Of a stretch of DNA of 64,000 bases, positions 26,485 to 36,162 are shown in pieces. Position 1 is the first letter of the stretch, and each line of letters begins with the position of its first letter. A program made the position numbers and the translations under genes. The notes under the pieces were generated by a model that was given only the letters and a program-made list of their open reading frames with translations, was not told where the DNA came from and ran no database searches. Source of the stretch: Planktothrix sp. PCC 11201 (lineage in GTDB: Bacteria; Cyanobacteriota; Cyanobacteriia; Cyanobacteriales; Microcoleaceae); NCBI RefSeq assembly GCF_900009135.1, contig NZ_LT797683.1, forward strand, positions 50,715-114,714. Direction: 5' to 3'.

Positions 26485-27537
26485 TTAACTCATAGAAAAC
26501 TGTCTTAATTCCCCAGGAATAACCGCCCCTTTTTCTGTTATAATAGCGGTAATTAATTCCGCCGGAGTCACATCAAAAGCCGGGTTAAAAAATTCCACTC
26601 CTTCGGGACAAATTCGAGTAGTTCCTACCTGATAAAGTTCCGTAGGATCTCGTTCTTCAATCGGAATTTCATCCCCAGTTTCTAATTTAAAATCTACCGT
26701 TGATAAGGGTGCAGCGACAAAGAAAGGAACGTTATGGGCTTTAGCCACAATGGCTAAACTATAGGTACCAATTTTATTCGCCGCATCGCCATTAGCCGTA
26801 ATTCGATCAGCCCCCACAATCACTGCATGAATTAACCCCTGTTTCATACAATGGGCTGCCATATTATCGGAAATTAATGTGACTGGAATTTGATCTTGTA
26901 CACATTCCCAAGTGGTTAATTTAGCTCCTTGTAACCGGGGGCGAGTTTCGTCAGCATACACTCGATTTAATCGTCCTGAATTCCAAGCGGAACGAATTAC
27001 TCCTAATGCAGTTCCATACCCTCCTGTGGCTAAGGAACCCGTGTTACAATGGGTCAGAATATTGAGTTTTTCCGGGGTTTTAGGTAATACGATTAATCCC
27101 GCTTCTCCAATAGCAAAACAGGTGTTAATATCGTCTTCCCGAATCGTATTAGCTTTGTTTAATAAGGCTGTTTTAATCTCCTCAATTGTGCCGAGGGTTT
27201 CGGTTGCAGTTTGCAACATTTGATCAATGGCCCAAAACAAATTAACTGCCGTGGGACGGGTTGCCCGCAGGACTTGGGCAATGGGTTCTAGTTGGTTCAA
27301 AAATTCCTGACGGTCTGAGGTTTGAATCTCCCTCGCCCCCAAATATAACCCATAGGCGGCGGCAATTCCAATGGCTGGAGCCCCCCGAACAATCATGGTT
27401 TTAATCGCTTCTGCCATTTGTTGATAGGTGGTAATTTCTACCCGGGTATATTCATCAGGGAGACGGGTTTGGTCGATGAGGGAAGCGCGATCGCTTTCCC
27501 AAATAATCGGATAAACTTGAGTTAAAGTTGAGGTCAT
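26485..27537 (-). CDS. mtnA: S-methyl-5-thioribose-1-phosphate isomerase
   Basis: This 350-residue protein is of full family length. [16 protein letters not shown] lies near residue 50. The catalytic Cys is in [19 protein letters not shown] (near 163) and the catalytic Asp in [18 protein letters not shown] (near 243). [19 protein letters not shown] and [12 protein letters not shown] are also diagnostic. It converts methylthioribose-1-phosphate to methylthioribulose-1-phosphate in the methionine salvage pathway. The related eIF2B-like ribose-bisphosphate isomerases are less likely given the [11 protein letters not shown] form. No other salvage genes are nearby. Confidence 0.93.
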   Translation of the reverse strand: MTSTLTQVYPIIWESDRASLIDQTRLPDEYTRVEITTYQQMAEAIKTMIVRGAPAIGIAAAYGLYLGAREIQTSDRQEFLNQLEPIAQVLRATRPTAVNLFWAIDQMLQTATETLGTIEEIKTALLNKANTIREDDINTCFAIGEAGLIVLPKTPEKLNILTHCNTGSLATGGYGTALGVIRSAWNSGRLNRVYADETRPRLQGAKLTTWECVQDQIPVTLISDNMAAHCMKQGLIHAVIVGADRITANGDAANKIGTYSLAIVAKAHNVPFFVAAPLSTVDFKLETGDEIPIEERDPTELYQVGTTRICPEGVEFFNPAFDVTPAELITAIITEKGAVIPGELRQFSMS

Positions 27538-27615
27538 TTTTAGAGTTAAAGTTGATAGTAGAATATTGTTGCCAGTTATTTAATTATAAGTCTAAATTGA
27601 GCTTTAATAACGGAG

Positions 27616-28212
27616 TTAATTTTGGGTTTGTAATAGCTGTGATGCTGTCAAAGGATAGGACTGGTTATAGTTTGATAAGAAAGCAGAATTGATCACCCTA
27701 TCCCCGGTAAAAATAGCCTGTTCATAGAGTCCCGTTACTAAACTAAAGACGGTAATCTGTTGTTGGATGGGGTCAATAATCCAATATTCAGGAATACCTC
27801 GGGCTTGATATTGTGATCGTTTATAACGATAGTCTCGCTGTTGATTTTCCTGACCAGGACTGACAACCTCCACCACCATTTGAGGGGGTGGCATATCTAG
27901 GGTAATTAAGGAGCGACTTGCCCCCTCCATCACCTGTACTAAGGTTTCTGTTAATACCATTAAATCAGGAATTCTTACCGTAGTTCGACTTCCCATCACC
28001 ACCAATTCCGTTTTAAAAGTTAACCGAGAAAAGGAAACACCTAATTGTAGAAAATAGGCAAACAAAAAACAAGCAATACGTCGATTAATTTCGCTTTCAG
28101 TCGGCATTAATAGAAGTCTCCCATCCTCTAACTCATAACCAGCATCGGTATCCTGATCATAATTGAGAAACTCCTGCAAGGACATGATTTTTTCAGTCGT
28201 TGCATGGGTCAT
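27616..28212 (-). CDS. Uma2-family (DUF820) endonuclease-fold protein
   Basis: The ATG at 28212 is preferred over that at 28230, because GGAGG stands 10 bp upstream of it. The 198-residue product shows the Uma2 layout: LQEFLNYDQDTDAGYELEDG, VRIPDLMVLTETL with the PD motif, and PPPQMVVEVVSPGQENQQRDY with YQARGIPEYWIIDPIQQQ. It would adopt the PD-(D/E)xK nuclease fold. Function is unknown. It is 79 bp upstream of mtnA on the same strand. Confidence 0.85.
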   Translation of the reverse strand: MTHATTEKIMSLQEFLNYDQDTDAGYELEDGRLLLMPTESEINRRIACFLFAYFLQLGVSFSRLTFKTELVVMGSRTTVRIPDLMVLTETLVQVMEGASRSLITLDMPPPQMVVEVVSPGQENQQRDYRYKRSQYQARGIPEYWIIDPIQQQITVFSLVTGLYEQAIFTGDRVINSAFLSNYNQSYPLTASQLLQTQN

Positions 28213-28267
28213 CGTGGCTTGTCCTCCCATGAACCTATCGGGTGATATTGATCTATTATAATCAAAA

Positions 28268-29494
28268 TTAGGTTAAATTGAGTTTAAGTTTTAATCTTGT
28301 CCAAATCTGACTAATTTTATAGCGAAAATATTTAAACCCTGCTTTATATAATCGTTTAAAATCATAGTCAAATAAAATAGCCATCATATCTTCTAAAGAT
28401 AAATCCCTTAAATAATAGACCCCTTTATCAATAGATTGATCACTATATTGTAAATATTTACTCAAACCCATTTGTTCTGACCAGTTCCAAGTTTGAGTAT
28501 AGGTTTGTTTGATTTCTTGACGATATCCGGCAAAATTAGTTATTTTTCCCGATAGATAATCTTGAATATATCCCGCGGCAATATTCGCATTTTGCATTCC
28601 GTGACGAATACCCTCCCCGCCCAACATATTAACCATAGAAACCGCGTCCCCAATGGCAATAATATTATCCCGATAATAAATATCTTCTAAACCACTAGAA
28701 TATTTTAACATTCCCCCATGATGGTTAATAATTTTATAGGGAATTTCTGTTAAATAATCCCTGAATAATAATTCCACATAGGAACGTAAAGTCTGAGTTT
28801 GATTAACCCATTCATGGGAACGATTTAATTGAGCAGACCCCACTTTTAAGCGATTATTTCCCATGGGAAAAATCCAAGAATAGCCCCGAGGCATCCAACG
28901 ATGACCTAAAAAGAAAATTAGATCTTGAGAATAGGTTTGATAATCTGTTTCTGAAAGTTCAATTAAATATTCAATTCCTGTGCCCGTTAAATAATTAGGT
29001 TGGGGTGCTTTTTTAGTATACATCACCGCCCGAGTCGGCCCGGTCGCATCCACTAAAACTTGAGTTTCTACTAAAATAATTTCCCCGGTAGACCGTTGTT
29101 TTAATTCAACCATTGTATTTTGATTCTCTTTAAAATGCCTAAGATAGCGATATCCCATCCAAACCTCGCCACCCTGGTTAATAACTTCCGTGGCTAAAAA
29201 TTCTCGTAATTTGGCAAAATCAAAAACAGCCCCCAAAGGCTTTGGAGACTGCCATTTTTGATGAACATTGGTGGTAATAATCACTAAATTTTGCCAAAAA
29301 CTCCCGACCACAGTTTGCGGTAAATGGAATTTTTCCAAAGTTTCTAACGGTGTAGCGGCGCTGGAAAAATCATTTTTAGAAAAAGTTTCATGTTGTTCGA
29401 CTAATAAGACGTGTTGACCCGCCTGGGTGAGTTGTCTTGCACATTGACCTCCGGCTGGCCCCGCACCAATAATCACAACATCAAAACGTTTCAT
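28268..29494 (-). CDS. FAD-dependent oxidoreductase of the geranylgeranyl reductase family
   Basis: This 408-residue protein begins with the FAD-binding motif VVIIGAGPAGGQCARQL and VLLVEQHETF. DATGPTRAVMYT near residue 162 and IIAIGDAVSMVNMLGGEGIRHGMQNA near 285 are the second and third FAD motifs of the GGR family. Relatives reduce isoprenoid chains (ChlP) or halogenate or hydroxylate substrates. This sequence is too divergent from ChlP to assign chlorophyll biosynthesis with confidence. It stands between a Uma2 gene and an exported protein, and no isoprenoid gene is close. Confidence 0.8.
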   Translation of the reverse strand: MKRFDVVIIGAGPAGGQCARQLTQAGQHVLLVEQHETFSKNDFSSAATPLETLEKFHLPQTVVGSFWQNLVIITTNVHQKWQSPKPLGAVFDFAKLREFLATEVINQGGEVWMGYRYLRHFKENQNTMVELKQRSTGEIILVETQVLVDATGPTRAVMYTKKAPQPNYLTGTGIEYLIELSETDYQTYSQDLIFFLGHRWMPRGYSWIFPMGNNRLKVGSAQLNRSHEWVNQTQTLRSYVELLFRDYLTEIPYKIINHHGGMLKYSSGLEDIYYRDNIIAIGDAVSMVNMLGGEGIRHGMQNANIAAGYIQDYLSGKITNFAGYRQEIKQTYTQTWNWSEQMGLSKYLQYSDQSIDKGVYYLRDLSLEDMMAILFDYDFKRLYKAGFKYFRYKISQIWTRLKLKLNLT

Positions 29495-29599
29495 CGGAAT
29501 AAAATCTCAAGTTTAAAGAGTTATTATAGTTTAACAAATTACTGTTAATTTGATCCGATGATCGGGAATAGATGCCCAGAGGTCAATATTTTATCCGGT

Positions 29600-30136
29600 T
29601 TAATTTTGAGAATTGATTTCTCCTTTGGGTTGAAGACTTTCTGAGGAAGTTACGCTCGATGAAGATTGTAATATTATTGGGTTGAAAGCTGGAACTTGAC
29701 AGGTGACTGTATTGGTTTTAGGTAAGCAAGCAATAGGTTGAGTCACAGGCGAAGGAATAGAAACAAATTCTCCTTCTAAAACAAAGTCATCGGCATTCAG
29801 GACAACGCCTAAAATCTCTTGGGTAGATTTGAGTTTAATTACCACATCATCAGCCCGTCCATCTCCATCAAAATCGATTAATTCCGTATAGTCTAAATCC
29901 GTTTCATTGATGCCACCAGTCAAGCCAATTTTATCTCCATCATTGAACCAATCAAAATTATAAATCACAGGAACATGAAACATATTATGGCTGGCATCTT
30001 GGGTTTTTAGAATAAATATATCAGTATTGCCGTTACTACTGGGGGTTTGGGCATTTCCCGACATCGGCATGAACAAACTAATCATAAAAGGAACAATTGT
30101 GGCAATTAAACAGGTGCGAACTCGATTGGAAATCAT
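29600..30136 (-). CDS. Exported protein with EF-hand/FG-GAP-like segment
   Basis: This 178-residue protein has a basic start (MISNRVR), a hydrophobic core (TCLIATIVPFMISLFMPM) and a probable cleavage site after GNAQ, so it is secreted. The mature part contains IDFDGDGRADDVVIKL, a calcium-loop-like motif as in FG-GAP or EF-hand repeats, and two cysteines near the end (PIACLPKTNTVTCQVPAF) that may form a disulfide. The function is not recognised. It is 106 bp upstream of the start of the FAD reductase gene on the same strand. Confidence 0.6.
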   Translation of the reverse strand: MISNRVRTCLIATIVPFMISLFMPMSGNAQTPSSNGNTDIFILKTQDASHNMFHVPVIYNFDWFNDGDKIGLTGGINETDLDYTELIDFDGDGRADDVVIKLKSTQEILGVVLNADDFVLEGEFVSIPSPVTQPIACLPKTNTVTCQVPAFNPIILQSSSSVTSSESLQPKGEINSQN

Positions 30137-30256
30137 ACATTTTCCTCATGCTTTGATTTCACTCTACCTGGGGATTGAATGGCTTTAGTGGTTAGTGAGT
30201 GCTACTATTCTAAGTTCTACAAGGTTGAGAGAAAATTGGGGGGTTTATTTCAAGGG

Positions 30257-30291
30257 AAAACCCTGATTAAATCAAGCAAAATCAGGGTTTT
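30257..30291. terminator. Hairpin downstream of the VWA gene, possibly a terminator
   Basis: AAAACCCTGATT at 30257-30268 and AATCAGGGTTTT at 30280-30291 form a perfect 12-bp stem with an 11-base loop, T-rich on either strand. It lies in the 297-bp gap 30137-30433 between the VWA gene and the exported-protein gene. I see no gene in the rest of that gap, but a second imperfect inverted repeat (about 30365-30420) is present. Confidence 0.55.
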
Positions 30292-30433
30292 AGGGGTTGT
30301 GTCTGTTATTGAGAAAATAGACAGTTAGAAAATTGGAAAGTTTGGCTTTACACTATTTCATATCCCTGGGAAACCCTGATTATCCCAAACCCCTAATTTT
30401 CAGGATGGGATTTCCCTGTTGCGGTGTTCCCGC

Positions 30434-31672
30434 TTATTTCAACACAGTTTTAGACACAATCCGGGTTTTCTTCTTATCACTTTCGGATAATTCTTCTCCC
30501 GATTGTAAGCGAGTCGCACTGGTTTGTAACACCGTTGCTGCGTTTTTATCCCCCATTTGTAAAGCAGTTTTAGCGGCGGTTTGTAACATGGTTGCAGCCC
30601 CCGCCCGGTCGCCTTGTTGCAGTTTGGTTTCGGCAATTTGAGTTTGACGATATTTGGCTAAGGTTAAAATTTGTTGTTGCACAAACCCATCCATTTTGGG
30701 TTGATAATCACCGACAAAATTACCTTCCACAATCACCAAATCAGAATATAAATTTTTTAAATCTAAGGATGGATCATCATAGCGGACTTGAACCTGGGCG
30801 ATCGCTTGTTTTCCCGGGGGAAATTTATCAAAGTATAAATTAGCTAAAACCACCCGATCCACATCTTTCATCACATCTCCTAAACGGACAATCCATTTAT
30901 CCCCTTCTTTTTGAATCGGTAATTCAATGGTATCGGGGGCAACTTGAGCGATGGGTTTGAGTTCAGCTAACCGGACATGGGGCATTAAATCCAATAATAA
31001 ATAGGAATTAGTTAACCCCACCGACTGCATTTTATTAAACAAACGGCTAAATTCATCTAACGCTTGTTCGGGATATTCAATATAGGCTAAAGTTCCCCCA
31101 GCAGCATCGGCAATTTTTTCTAAAACATCGGAATTCCAATCTTCTCCAAACCCTAAAGTATTAATCGTTAAGTTATAAGTAGCGGCAAGTTTGGCGAGTT
31201 TTAAACAACGATCATTATCTCCATGTTCATTTTCACCATCGGTTAATAAAAACCCTTGAGAAATTCGTTCTTGTTTGCCTTTTCCTAATTCCTCAATCCC
31301 TAATTTTAGCCCCTCATCAATGGCCGTCCCCCCGGAGGATTTTAAGCCTTGAATTTTCCGTTTAATATTGTCCAAATCCGTAATATCTTGATTGGGAATT
31401 AAAACCTTGGCGCGGTGATCAAAGGTTATAATAGAAATGCGATCGCCAGGTTTTAATCGATCCACTAACTCAATCGCCGCCTGTTTCACGGTTTCTAGGG
31501 GTTTTCCACTCATAGAACCGCTATGATCTAAAATTAGGCACAAATTCAAAGGGACATCGGCATCACTTTGAGAGGGAAACGCCGAAATGGAGATCGCCAA
31601 CTGACGTTGACTATTGCCAACGGACAGATCAAAGTTGGGATCACTAAGAATAGCTTGTAAACTGAGTTTCAT
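30434..31672 (-). CDS. VWA-domain protein with intact MIDAS
   Basis: This 412-residue protein has a von Willebrand A domain at residues about 40-215. The metal-dependent adhesion site is complete: DHSGSMSGKPLE (DxSxS), SSGGTAIDEGL (Thr) and LLTDGENEHGD (Asp). C-terminal to it is a beta-rich part (about 215-310) and a helical end rich in QTAAKTALQMGDKNAAT-type repeats. No signal peptide is seen. VWA proteins of this type often work in metal insertion or in protein-protein contacts. The gene is divergent from clpR, with 55 bp between the two starts. Confidence 0.85.
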   Translation of the reverse strand: MKLSLQAILSDPNFDLSVGNSQRQLAISISAFPSQSDADVPLNLCLILDHSGSMSGKPLETVKQAAIELVDRLKPGDRISIITFDHRAKVLIPNQDITDLDNIKRKIQGLKSSGGTAIDEGLKLGIEELGKGKQERISQGFLLTDGENEHGDNDRCLKLAKLAATYNLTINTLGFGEDWNSDVLEKIADAAGGTLAYIEYPEQALDEFSRLFNKMQSVGLTNSYLLLDLMPHVRLAELKPIAQVAPDTIELPIQKEGDKWIVRLGDVMKDVDRVVLANLYFDKFPPGKQAIAQVQVRYDDPSLDLKNLYSDLVIVEGNFVGDYQPKMDGFVQQQILTLAKYRQTQIAETKLQQGDRAGAATMLQTAAKTALQMGDKNAATVLQTSATRLQSGEELSESDKKKTRIVSKTVLK

Positions 31673-31727
31673 AGGATTACCTGAAGTTGCGCTACTATTT
31701 CTATAAGTTTAAGGTTGAGAATTCCTG

Positions 31728-32414
31728 ATGAGAGAACCCATTCAAGCTGTGCAATCGGCATATTCTTACACCGATAGCCCGATTCGGACTCCCCCACCAG
31801 ACTTAGAATCCCTTCTGTTGAAGGAAAGGATTGTCTATCTGGGACTTCCCCTGTATTCGTCCGATGACATCAAACGTCAAGTGGGAATTGATGTTACTGA
31901 ACTGATTATCGCTCAACTGCTTTACTTACAGTTCGACGATCCTGATAAACCTATCTATTTCTACATCAACTCCACGGGAACTTCCTGGTATGGAGGAGAT
32001 GCTATTGGATTTGAAACCGAAGCCTTTGCGATTTGCGATACTTTGGGCTATATTAAGCCTCCAGTTCATACTATTTGTATTGGTCAGGCCATGGGAACCG
32101 CAGCCATGATTTTAGCCGCGGGGACTAAAGGTTTTCGGGCGAGTTTACCGAATGCCACCATTGTTTTAAATCAAACCAAAAGTGGGGCAAGAGGTCAAGC
32201 AACGGATATCCAAATTCGGGCAAAAGAAGTTCTCGATAATAAGAGAACCATGTTAGAAATTTTAGCAAAAAGTACCGGACAAACGGTGGCAAAAATTTCT
32301 AAAGATACCGATCGGATGTTCTATTTAACACCAGAAGAAGCCAAGGAATATGGCTTAATTGATAAGGTGTTAAAAAGTCGAAAAGAACTGCCCGCATTGG
32401 TAGCAACGGTTTAA
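31728..32414 (+). CDS. clpR: Inactive ClpP-like subunit ClpR
   Basis: This 228-residue protein has the ClpP fold, but the catalytic triad is lost. Where active ClpP has ASMG, it has [10 protein letters not shown]; where ClpP has HQP, it has [18 protein letters not shown] also differs from the active form. In cyanobacteria ClpR joins ClpP3 in a mixed heptameric ring of the essential ClpP3/R protease, which works with ClpC. It is 29 bp upstream of the clpP gene and clearly co-transcribed. The promoter region is shared with the divergent VWA gene. Confidence 0.93.
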   Translation: MREPIQAVQSAYSYTDSPIRTPPPDLESLLLKERIVYLGLPLYSSDDIKRQVGIDVTELIIAQLLYLQFDDPDKPIYFYINSTGTSWYGGDAIGFETEAFAICDTLGYIKPPVHTICIGQAMGTAAMILAAGTKGFRASLPNATIVLNQTKSGARGQATDIQIRAKEVLDNKRTMLEILAKSTGQTVAKISKDTDRMFYLTPEEAKEYGLIDKVLKSRKELPALVATV

Positions 32415-32443
32415 AATTAATTGAAGTTAAAAAGGGAAAAGCT

Positions 32444-33058
32444 ATGCCGATTGGGATTCCGAGTGTTCCTTACCGTCTTCCAGGTAGTCAATACGAAAGA
32501 TGGATTGATATTTATACCCGTTTAGGTGTAGAACGGATTTTGTTTTTGGGTCAAGAAGTCACCGATAGTTTAGCCAATCGAATTGTGGCACAAATGCTTT
32601 ATTTAGACTCGGAAGATTCTAATAAACCGATTTATTTGTATATCAATTCTCCGGGAGGATCGGTAACAGCAGGTATGGCGATTTACGATACCATGCAATA
32701 TATTAAAGCCGATGTGGTCACAATTTGCGTGGGTTTAGCGGCTTCCATGGGAGCTTTTCTATTAGCCGCAGGAACCCCCGGCAAGCGTTTGGCCTTACCC
32801 CATGCCAGAATTATGATTCACCAACCCTTGGGCGGGGCAAGAGGGCAGGCTACGGATATCGAAATTGAAGCCAGGGAAATTTTGAGAATCCGCAGTTTAT
32901 TGAATGATATTTTAGTGCAGCGTACGGGGCAAACTTTGGCAAAAATTCAAAAAGATACGGATCGGGATTATTTCCTCTCTGCCCAAGAAGCCAAGGATTA
33001 TGGTTTAATTGACCAAGTAATTGAAGAACGGGCTACCGCGGCTTTAACCGCAGGTTAA
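32444..33058 (+). CDS. clpP: ATP-dependent Clp protease proteolytic subunit (ClpP3-like)
   Basis: This 204-residue protein has all catalytic residues: Ser in [14 protein letters not shown] (near residue 101), His in [20 protein letters not shown] (near 126) and Asp in [19 protein letters not shown] (near 177). It pairs with ClpR directly upstream. The clpR-clpP3 order is known from other cyanobacteria. This protease removes damaged or regulatory proteins with ClpC. Confidence 0.95.
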   Translation: MPIGIPSVPYRLPGSQYERWIDIYTRLGVERILFLGQEVTDSLANRIVAQMLYLDSEDSNKPIYLYINSPGGSVTAGMAIYDTMQYIKADVVTICVGLAASMGAFLLAAGTPGKRLALPHARIMIHQPLGGARGQATDIEIEAREILRIRSLLNDILVQRTGQTLAKIQKDTDRDYFLSAQEAKDYGLIDQVIEERATAALTAG

Positions 33059-33079
33059 GGGTTAACAATTCACTATAAT

Positions 33080-33104
33080 AATGGATGGGTTTTTCCCATC
33101 CATT
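33080..33104 (+). terminator. Hairpin after clpP, probable terminator
   Basis: AATGGATGGG (33080-33089) and CCCATCCATT (33095-33104) form a perfect 10-bp stem with a TTTTT loop. It stands 21 bp after the clpP stop. The T-run is weak (TATCCTCTAATTGTTTTT), so termination may be partial. Confidence 0.6.
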
Positions 33105-33178
33105 TATCCTCTAATTGTTTTTCTATGTGTGAAATTCATCTCTCATATTATTAAATTGAGTCACTGATACAATTAGTG

Positions 33179-33799
33179 ATGGATACAACCGACTATTATC
33201 GACAATTAGGATTAAGATCCGGGGCAAGTTTGGAGGCCGTGAAAACCTCTTATCGTAAACTAGCTAGACAATATCATCCTGACGTCAATCCTGGCAATGA
33301 GGTCGCCCGAGAGAAGTTTATGGCGATTACAGAAGCCTATAAATTTTTATTAACTATTGCTAAACCAGAAGCAGAATTAGAACCTGTTACGGCTTCTACA
33401 AAACCCGTGACATCGGAATTTAAAGTTCCCCAATATCAATCAACAAAAGTTAAAATCACCTCCAAAAGTCCGCCAATTGAGTTTAATCCTGAATTAACCC
33501 CAGAGGAGCAAAAAATCAAGGAAAATTTCTATTTAGAGTTACAAAATCTTTTAAAATCTAAGCGTTTTCCTCGGGCGATCGCATTAGTTGAAGGGTTAGC
33601 CCAACGGATTCCCCATGATCCTGAAATTCGCCAATGGCAAGCGATTTCCTATCAAAGATGGGGACGACAATTGATTATAGAAAAGCAAGTTGATAAAGCT
33701 AGAAATTATTTAAAAAAAGCCTTAAAAACCGACCCGCATAATCGGGCATTATGGGCGGAAGTGGAACGGGATTTTAGACAGTTGGAAAAGATTTATTAA
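33179..33799 (+). CDS. J-domain protein with C-terminal TPR-like helices
   Basis: The ATG at 33179 (a GTG lies at 33176) gives 206 residues. The N-terminal J domain is complete, with DYYRQLGLRSGASLEAVKTS, YRKLARQYHPDVNPGN (HPD motif near residue 34) and a following EAYKFLLT helix. A linker of ~50 residues rich in Thr, Pro and Lys follows. The C-terminal half has TPR-like helices (FPRAIALVEGLAQRIPHDPE, VDKARNYLKKALKTDPHNRA). There is no G/F region or zinc finger. It should act as a co-chaperone of DnaK and recruit specific clients. Confidence 0.88.
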   Translation: MDTTDYYRQLGLRSGASLEAVKTSYRKLARQYHPDVNPGNEVAREKFMAITEAYKFLLTIAKPEAELEPVTASTKPVTSEFKVPQYQSTKVKITSKSPPIEFNPELTPEEQKIKENFYLELQNLLKSKRFPRAIALVEGLAQRIPHDPEIRQWQAISYQRWGRQLIIEKQVDKARNYLKKALKTDPHNRALWAEVERDFRQLEKIY

Positions 33800-33817
33800 T
33801 CTTAAAAACCTAACTTA

Positions 33818-34393
33818 TTACCAAATTAACTGGAGATTTAAAACAAATCCCGGTAAAATATCTTCTCCTGATAAGGTTGTAGGATTGTCTAAAACTTGTT
33901 TTTTTTGTCCCTGACGATAAATTTCAACTTGTTGCTGTTGGGGGTTAATTAACCAACCTAACCGAGTGCCATTATCAATATACTCCTGCATTTTATCTTG
34001 GAGTAATTTTAAGGAATCGCTAGGTGATCGCAATTCTATAATAAAATCAGGAGATAAAGGTAGAAATTTAGTTTTCTGTTCTGCGGTCAAGGATTCCCAT
34101 TTTTCTAAGGGTATCCAAGCCGCATCGGGAGAAAAATCTGCACCATTGGGAAGGGTAAACCCACCAGATGAGTCAAAGGTTATACCCAATTTTGTTTGTC
34201 GATTCCATAACCCTAATTCTAAGTTAATATCTGAATTTCGCTTACTGGTTTCGCCTCCGGTGGGTGGCATAATAATTAAGTCTCCTTGGGCAGTTCGCTC
34301 TAATTGTAAGTCACGGTTAGCGATACAAAGTTGATAGAATTGCTCATGGGTAATGGGGATGGTTTCTGAATTATTTAAAATTAATTGAGTCAT
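33818..34393 (-). CDS. Uma2-family (DUF820) endonuclease-fold protein
   Basis: The ATG at 34393 is preferred over the 12-codon longer start at 34429, because AAGGAG lies 8 bp before it. The 191-residue product has the Uma2 features: FYQLCIANRDLQLERTAQGD, GADFSPDAAWIPLEKWES with the Asp of the PD motif, and LSPDFIIELRSPSDSLKLLQ with RLGWLINPQQQQVEIYRQG. This variant (FSPDAAW, FIIELRSP) belongs to a different Uma2 subgroup from the other copies in this window. It converges with the J-domain gene (18 bp between stops). Confidence 0.85.
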   Translation of the reverse strand: MTQLILNNSETIPITHEQFYQLCIANRDLQLERTAQGDLIIMPPTGGETSKRNSDINLELGLWNRQTKLGITFDSSGGFTLPNGADFSPDAAWIPLEKWESLTAEQKTKFLPLSPDFIIELRSPSDSLKLLQDKMQEYIDNGTRLGWLINPQQQQVEIYRQGQKKQVLDNPTTLSGEDILPGFVLNLQLIW

Positions 34394-34476
34394 GTTTTTA
34401 TCTCCTTGATGATGGTGATTAAAACCCAACCTATTAAAAATCTAACATATTCAGGAAATTGGGAGGATGTCACAAA

Positions 34477-36042
34477 TTAACCAGGACTCTTAAGATTCTC
34501 TGCAAATCCAAAATTCAGAGTCGGAGGTTCTAAATTAGGAATCATCACATCCACACCTGGCGGTAACGGGGGTAATTTAGGCATTCCGGTTTCCACATCT
34601 TCTGTTAATTTGGCAATAAATTCTGAGGAGGGAACTTGCGCCACCTTCATGGTATTTAATAGTTGAGCCAGCGCCACCTCAATATCATTTCGGGGGTCAA
34701 TCGCCACCCAACCTTGACTGGTCAACTTCCGTAACTCAAAGTGTAAATGGGGCCCGGTTGATACCCCCGTACTTCCCACCCGTCCAATCACTTCCCCCTG
34801 TTGAACTAGCTCTCCAGGTTTAACAAACAATTCCGATAGGTGACCATAGAGGGTTTCCTGGGATTTTTCCGAATGATTTAATACCACCGCCATCCCGTAG
34901 CCCCCTAACCAATCGGCGACGGACACTTGACCGGAATAGGAAGCCACAACGGGTGTGCCTTCATCGGCCCCTAAATCAATCCCGGTGTGAAAACGGCCAT
35001 AACCCAAAACCGGGTGTTCACGCCAACCAAATAAAGAGGTAATGGGGGAGGGAATGGTCAAGGGAAAAAGTACGCTGGTATTGCCATTTCCCCGCACCGC
35101 CGCCGGACGTTGGGTGCGATTATAATAGGTCAAACCGGAATTACTCATACTGCTGACCATCATCGGGCCCACTTGAATCGGACTAAACCCGGTAACGGCG
35201 ACTTCTCCGGAGTATGACCCGCCAGAACCATAATCAACGGCTTCCGGCTGACTGGTATAAGTATAGTTGGCCTCATAACCGCCTCCGCCATAGTCAGGGG
35301 AGTTGGCAACAAACCCATTAGAGTAAGAGGAATTGGGCTGAGTTGGGGCAAAGTTACCTCCATCTAGGAGGGGATTAGGAACAGAACCTAAATTATTATT
35401 GCCAATGTAAGGAACTTGATTGTTTTCCGCCTGATAGATTGAGGAGGGATATACGGGAGAAGGAGAGCATAAATCTCCGGCGGCTTGTCCCAATGCTAAA
35501 GAGGCTTCACATCCAGTTGAACGTTCGGAGAATACCACTGTAGAGGGAGCTTCATATCCGTCCGTTGCCCCAATTTTGTAGTCCGTTGGGTCGATATAAG
35601 CATTGGCTGGAGACTCGGCTGCGGGGGGTGTGTCTGGAAAAACAATCTCTTGTTCAGGTGGGGGGACAATATTGGGAATTTCTGGTGGGTTCGGTTCGGA
35701 ATAATATTCGGGTTCAGGATTATAAGCGGGTTCAGAATAACTGGGATCAGGTGTAGCGTAGTCTGGAACAGCTTGGGGTTCGCTATGGGTAGGTTCGGGT
35801 TCAGTATTCGGAACAGTCAGACTATCACTGTATCCTGTCGTGGCTTCAGGAACGCTGGGAACAGACGCTTCCACAGGTTCTGCTTCTACGGGTATAGAAA
35901 ATTCATCCGTAGCAATTACACGGCTACTGAATAGGACTAAACCCGTAAGACAACCTAAACCCAAAAGGGCGTAACTTCTTGAACCCAAGTACCAACGTCC
36001 TTGGCGGGTATTGGATGTTGGATATTTTTTCTGTTCCGTCAT
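34477..36042 (-). CDS. Membrane-anchored M23 (LytM-type) peptidase
   Basis: The ATG at 36042 gives 521 residues; a GTG at 36051 is an alternative. After a short basic start a hydrophobic segment (SYALLGLGCLTGLVLFSS, residues about 21-42) anchors it in the membrane or serves as a signal. Residues about 50-300 form a Pro/Glu/Tyr-rich low-complexity linker. The M23 domain has FHTGIDLGADEGTPV (HxxxD) and GPHLHFELRK (HxH), so the zinc site is intact. It probably cuts or remodels peptidoglycan in the periplasm, like NlpD-type division proteins. It is 81 bp from birA. Confidence 0.9.
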   Translation of the reverse strand: MTEQKKYPTSNTRQGRWYLGSRSYALLGLGCLTGLVLFSSRVIATDEFSIPVEAEPVEASVPSVPEATTGYSDSLTVPNTEPEPTHSEPQAVPDYATPDPSYSEPAYNPEPEYYSEPNPPEIPNIVPPPEQEIVFPDTPPAAESPANAYIDPTDYKIGATDGYEAPSTVVFSERSTGCEASLALGQAAGDLCSPSPVYPSSIYQAENNQVPYIGNNNLGSVPNPLLDGGNFAPTQPNSSYSNGFVANSPDYGGGGYEANYTYTSQPEAVDYGSGGSYSGEVAVTGFSPIQVGPMMVSSMSNSGLTYYNRTQRPAAVRGNGNTSVLFPLTIPSPITSLFGWREHPVLGYGRFHTGIDLGADEGTPVVASYSGQVSVADWLGGYGMAVVLNHSEKSQETLYGHLSELFVKPGELVQQGEVIGRVGSTGVSTGPHLHFELRKLTSQGWVAIDPRNDIEVALAQLLNTMKVAQVPSSEFIAKLTEDVETGMPKLPPLPPGVDVMIPNLEPPTLNFGFAENLKSPG

Positions 36043-36085
36043 CTTCCTCACACAACCAATAATGATCTAACCGTTTAACTAACTA

Positions 36086-36146
36086 TAGGGGCGGGTTTAG
36101 GGAGATAATTACTAATAATTCCAGATAGTCTCGGAACCTGCCCCTA
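36086..36146. repeat. Intergenic inverted repeat (TAGGGGCGGGTT / AACCTGCCCCTA)
   Basis: The 12-bp arms at 36086-36097 and 36135-36146 are complementary except for one position. It fills most of the 120-bp gap between the birA stop and the M23 gene, so it may also act as a terminator or attenuator between them. The TAGGGG/CCCCTA ends recur at 5898-5923 and 60081-60108. Confidence 0.65.
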
Positions 36147-36162
36147 CGGTTTAATTGTTTAA

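Noticed and set aside
30333..30843. Plus-strand frames opposite the VWA gene
   Set aside because: They are antisense shadows of a clear VWA-domain protein.
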